This document shows positions 59,590 through 64,000 of a stretch of 64,000 nt of DNA, one piece after another (position 1 is the first letter of the stretch; each line of letters starts with the position of its first letter). The translations under genes and the position numbers were made by a program. Source of the DNA: Piper betle (lineage: Eukaryota; Streptophyta; Magnoliopsida; Piperales; Piperaceae); NCBI GenBank assembly GCA_033002965.1, contig JAURVB010014709.1, positions 1 to 64,000 of the forward strand, read 5' to 3'. The notes below the pieces were generated by a model. That model worked only from the letters and a program-made list of their open reading frames with translations, had not been told where the DNA came from and did no database searches.

Positions 59590-61420
59590 TGTTTTGTATT
59601 TTATCAGCTTCTATGAGCATCTATAAGAGCCAAAAGTAGTGAAAGGTGGCGGCTTTAATGTTTCTAGCAGCCTACCAGTTACTTTCCCAATTTTTCCACC
59701 CTGTTCTAGGTTGTATTTTGATGAAATGTTTTGCATATTTGTAGGTTAGGGTGTTAGCTAGTTCGTGATAAATCACCAGACCTCATTAAGGGCTTGATGA
59801 AATCTCTAAGTGTGTTATATGTATGTTGTGATGTTGATGTGCTATGCCATGCTCTTAGATTGTGTTCCTCAGTGAGCTAAAAATTATGGTTGGACTCCCT
59901 AATTAGATATTAGAAACCTATAAGTTTTGACACTAATTGAAAATTATTTAGGTAGTTATTATAATCAGTTTTTTGAAGTGTGCATAAATGTAGGGTGAAA
60001 CCTTGCTCCCTAACTCTGGATGCAAAATCCGAAACCCTAGTTAAATTGAGATGAAATTGCATCAAAATTTTCTCAAACTTTAACTTGTGTCGCTGTAACT
60101 CCATATTTAAATTTTGGAGCATTTTGCTTAGTAGATCTAGCATTAGTATTTTCCTAAGCTCAATGGGTTCACCCAGCTCCAAAAACGACTTGGTCAATAC
60201 CTTCCACTTCCGAGCTCACTCAAGCCCAAATCTTTGGATTTTGAACCTGTATCTTACTGGGTTCAAGGCCATTGTGCTTTCTAACTATGCCCATTCACAC
60301 AAGCCCATTTGAAGTCTCTAAGCCCATGAACGATACTTAGTAAAATTGGTGTGCGGCTTAGGAACATTGTTCCCACTACTTTAGGCCAACTTTAATGAGC
60401 CTTGTTTACCATGTTGGCCTTTGGGCCAGAACTTTGTAAATTTTCTACTCAACCCTTAGAGTGTAGGGGTCCTTTGGGCTAAAATTTAGCCCAAAGGTGG
60501 TGGCTTTATTGTCCTTTATAAGCATGTATGGCAATCAAAATTGCTAAAAGGTGGTGGCTTTACTATCTCTAGTAACCTACCTGCCACCTTCCCCAAATGT
60601 TCCACCCTATTTTTGGTCATATTTGGATACAATGTTTTGTGTTTGTATGTTTTGATGTTAGATAGTTCATTCTTAATCACCATGTTAAAATGACCTCATT
60701 AAAGGCTTGAATAAAGCCCCTACGTGCATTGTGTGTATGTTTGTTGTTAATATGCTATGCCATGTTATGAGATTGTGCTCTTCATTGAGCTAATTAAAAG
60801 TGGTTAATACAATCAATAAAAGATGATGAATTGTCTAATAGAAACCTTTTAGTTTTGGTATTAATAAAAAATTATTAGGTGGTTAGTTAATCTAGTTATC
60901 TGGAGTTTCCAAGAATGCTGAGTGAAACACTAATTCTTTATCTCTAGATGTAAAATCCAAAACCCTAGTTAAATAGTAACTAAATTGCATGAAAACTTGC
61001 CCAAACTTTATGCTGTGTCGTAATAACATCATACTAAAATTCAAGATCCTTTATCTTAGTAGAATTTGTGGTTTGATTTTCCTAAACTCATTAGATCTAG
61101 CAAATTCCACAAATGACCTAGCCAATTCTTTCCCTTCTCGAGTCCACTTAGGGCCAAATCCTTGGAATTTGCACTTGAAATTTTACAAGATTCAAGACCA
61201 TGATGGTTGCTAATGATACTCATTTACCCAGACCCATTTAGAGTCTATATGCCCATGAACGAACCTTATGAAGTTTGGTGCACGGCCTAGGAATACTATT
61301 TCTAACACCTTAGCCCTTAGTAGGCCTAGTTTGTTATATTGTCCCATGGGCCAGAACTTGGAAAATTTTTCGCCTGACCCTCAAAGTGTCATGGCCCATC
61401 ATTACAAATTTTAGTTATTT
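59590..61420 (+). repeat. Diverged ~905-bp tandem duplication in LTR-type sequence
   Basis: Blocks recur about 905 bp apart: AAAGGTGGCGGCTTTAATGT (59640) and AAAGGTGGTGGCTTTACTAT (60545); GTGCTATGCCATGCTCTTAG and ATGCTATGCCATGTTATGAG; AAAACCCTAGTTAAAT-type words; TAAGCCCATGAACGA and ATGCCCATGAACGA; GGGCCAGAACTT in both. No coding signal. The segment around 60300-60450 is related in inverted orientation to 34590-34830. Confidence 0.8.
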
Positions 61421-61479
61421 GGCGTTCGTTTGGCATGTGCTAAAAATCGTAAGTTTAAGCCTGAACGATTAATTAAGCT

Positions 61480-62650
61480 TACCTAATGAGCATTAATGGG
61501 TACCTAGGCGTAATAATTAAGTTAATTAAGTCTCTTAGTGTGTGTGCATGTGTCGAGGCGTTGCTCGTTTAGCATGCTGATGCGATCTAAGTGTAGTTCG
61601 GGTTTCATCTTTTATTAGGATATGCTTAGTGAGCTTACTGAGTTAGGACAAGGAGCTTGACTCATCCAAATTTGTAGGGCTTTTTTGCTTCATCTTCTGC
61701 TTGGATCCCTGAGAGTGAGATTCACCGAGTTTTAACCGGTAAGACAATAGGAGTGGAGTTTTATTGGATCCCACTATTACCAGGTCATTTAATCGACCTT
61801 TCCATAGTTTAATAAAATTTCAAGGATGAGATCCCAAGATGGTTTTTGAACTTGGGCTCCAAAAAATATTATAAGATCCATACCCAGAACTATTATCAAC
61901 TAATATGAGGGTTTTTGATGTTTATTTGTGTGTTGTCTTGGAGTGTTTGTTTTGTCATACTTAGCGTGCTAGCTCTTTTCCTGATCTTGTTGTGGTTAGG
62001 GTGCGAGCTCATTTCACTTCATCATTACCGTGCTTTGCATGCCGGTTCATCATATTACATTTCCATGCTTAGCGTGTCAGTTCATCTCAGTACATTACAT
62101 TGCTTAGCATGCCGGTTCATCATATTTCATTACCATGCTTAGCATGTTGGTTCATCTTAGTATATTATTGTGCCGAACATATTGGTTCATTTGGTTGTTC
62201 AAGAGTGCTTAGCGTGCCTCTCACATTCTATCTATTGCTAGGTGAGTATTTCTGAATTTGTAGCATCGTTATTCGTGCGTACGAGATGATCCATTTACTA
62301 GTTTGACATATCAGTGGTTATTTTAACACTTGTTTGATTACTGATGATTTTCTTATGTATATGTAGGCGCACTTCTTTAGTGATGGTAAGGGTATTGGTC
62401 ATTGTTGTTTGGTGATTTGCATATGATTGGCTATGTATTTTGGGAAATGTATTTGAATTTGATTCCCTAAGTGGGTTTATAGCTATGGATTGTAGTATGT
62501 TAAGTGATACCTTGGATTGTTTAGCTCGGTGTGCTTTAAGTTTTACTATTTTATTTAACTAACCTTTCATGCATATAAGTTAACTCTATGCTATCAACTA
62601 ATGATTTTCTATAGGGTTTTGCTTAAGCCCTAGGGTCCTGTAATTGATGC
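61480..62650 (+). mobile_element. Diverged LTR fragment of the local retroelement family
   Basis: TTTTATTGGATCCCACTATT, AGGTCATTTAATCGACC and AAGGATGAGATCCC (61760-61835) parallel 17805-17890. TAACACTTGTTTGATTACTG followed by TTCTTATGTATATGTAGG (62325-62367) parallels 18480-18520. GGGTTTTGCTTAAGCCCTAGGG near 62615 may correspond to the terminal region. In between, TTAGCGTGCCGGTTCATC-like words repeat irregularly (61960-62220). Confidence 0.6.
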
Positions 62651-64000
62651 TGAAGCACTCAATGTATGCAGTTGTGTGTGTGTACTGAAGTAACATGGAC
62701 TGAAGGAGATTACAAGTTGTGTCGCATTAAAGTGCATGTGAAGATCAATGATTCGGGTATGATGCCCTAGCGCTTGATGAATGCCCTCTGTTTGTAATAA
62801 TTTGTATTGCATGTGAGGGGTATATGGAAGAAGTAACCATGACCTATATGACTCTATCTCAGTGTGCCTAGCATCACATAATAACCTATTTAACTCAAAA
62901 GGCTGAATGAAAGAATAAGAAATTGACTCATACATTTGGCTACGCATTCGTACTAGTGGGCAATCTCTAAGTCACATTTGAAGCTAATTGGTTAATTTGA
63001 AGAACAGTTGAAGCCCCAAATTGGAAAAGCTAGGGTTTGTCAAAATTAGAACTCTGGGGCCGATTTTGGAAAATAGTGTAGAAGGAGGTGGACACCAAAT
63101 TCTACAAGTGACAACCAAAGAAGTGTGTCCGACAAATGTATAAAGTTGTAATACCCCAATTTGAAAGCGGATCTCAACCTTTAAGGAGACTAAAAATGGA
63201 ATCCCTGGGAGCTATTATATGCTGCATGCAGATTATTTATATTATAGGAGAGAATCATAATTTAAAGGCTCGTATCATAAATACTTCGAGTTATAGGAGA
63301 TACAACACCTTCAGATCAACCAATTATGAACTATTTTTCATAATTAATAAATTAGGCATTTTCCTCCATAAAATTGATTTTTCTTCGTTTCCTCGAATTT
63401 TCTTGTTGTCTTTACTACTCTAATCTCTTGCAAATATTCAATTCGGATTAAAATTAAATTAAGATTCTAATATAATAACTAAAACTTCAAATTTCTAAAT
63501 AAAAACTAAAATCACCAAACTAATAAAAATAACTAAAAATACGATAAAAACACCAGAACTCTCAACAACTAAACACTATTAAGTACCTAGAACGGGTCAA
63601 ATATATGTACAAGACACGATTATCAGCGGTGTTAGGCACAAATTAGACAGGTGAAGGGCAAGCCGATCAACGTAGATAAGGATGACATGACCCAGCCCCA
63701 GCTCCATCCCTTGCTATGATGTGTAATTCGTTTATTGGTCTGGTTGAATCGTGATACTTTTGACATTATGTTTGTTGTGTGATATTGTAATTGGGACATT
63801 TGATTTGGTGTCTGATTCTATAAATAATTGATTGGCTCATTTTAAATTAATATTTCTTTGATCCATTTTGTATTACAACAATCAATTATCATTATATTAT
63901 GCGCATTACCGAAATGGCGTTTACTAATTTCATGAAACGTTAGACTCAACAGCAAAATTGTATTTAAATAAAATAAATGACATGCCACGTAGATACGGCA
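62651..64000. other. Nothing recognised
   Basis: No coding, RNA-gene or clear repeat signal on either strand; AT content rises toward the window end. Confidence 0.45.

Noticed and set aside
1..64000. tRNA, rRNA and other structured RNA genes
   Set aside because: Looked for GGTTCRA-type B boxes and rRNA cores on both strands and saw none that fit a full gene; a tRNAscan or Rfam search would settle it.

Overview
The window is nuclear DNA of a flowering plant. It has GT-AG introns, plant gene families (an LPA1-like P-loop protein, an RLCK-VII kinase, a plastid sigma factor, an AVT1-type amino-acid transporter) and dense nested LTR retrotransposons. I cannot assign the species. Four host loci cover about one third of the window; most of the rest is transposon-derived.

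Layout. 1-721 (+) holds the last exons of an LPA1-like gene. It converges on 1391-5879 (-), a PBL19/PCRK-type receptor-like cytoplasmic kinase with two frame disruptions in exon 1. 9511-10890 is a hAT-like element whose centre holds a very GC-rich block bounded on both sides by (TA)n. 12070-14250 is the 5' part of a decayed CACTA element (TNP2-like). 15240-15885 (-) is a copia-type gag relic. 16002-31693 is a nest: a complete 9.37-kb element with ~2.95-kb LTRs, a matching 5-bp target duplication and a short, apparently non-coding interior (16143-25510, +) sits inside the LTR of a related element in the opposite direction. A further related LTR abuts that element's interior. 31905-33760 (-) is an Athila-like RT/RNase H/integrase relic, and 34159-37050 holds more LTR pieces. 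38146-42277 (-) is a SIG6-like plastid sigma factor gene. 46656-47593 is a Mutator-like non-autonomous element rich in AATCGG. 48499-56511 (+) is an AVT1-like transporter gene with 12 coding exons. 57400-62650 is a decayed, internally duplicated LTR-type repeat; the last 1.3 kb shows nothing I can name.

Main points for a second look. (1) One AVT1 intron (55300-55601) has no GT-AG ends but carries a textbook U12-type AT-AC donor, branch site and acceptor, and codon phase closes exactly. (2) The same gene has a 135-bp in-frame partial duplication of exon 7. (3) The kinase, the sigma factor and the transporter each carry small indels that break otherwise well conserved frames; this is either decay or systematic consensus error and affects every gene model here. 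(4) The GC-rich (TA)n-flanked block has three small hairpins and one near-perfect ~70-bp-arm foldback, which resembles the Micron type of insertion. (5) The retroelement family keeps short, recognisable non-coding modules (a stem-loop near the LTR end, a TTGACTCG palindrome) across otherwise diverged copies. The host genes are functionally unrelated and share no visible common control.
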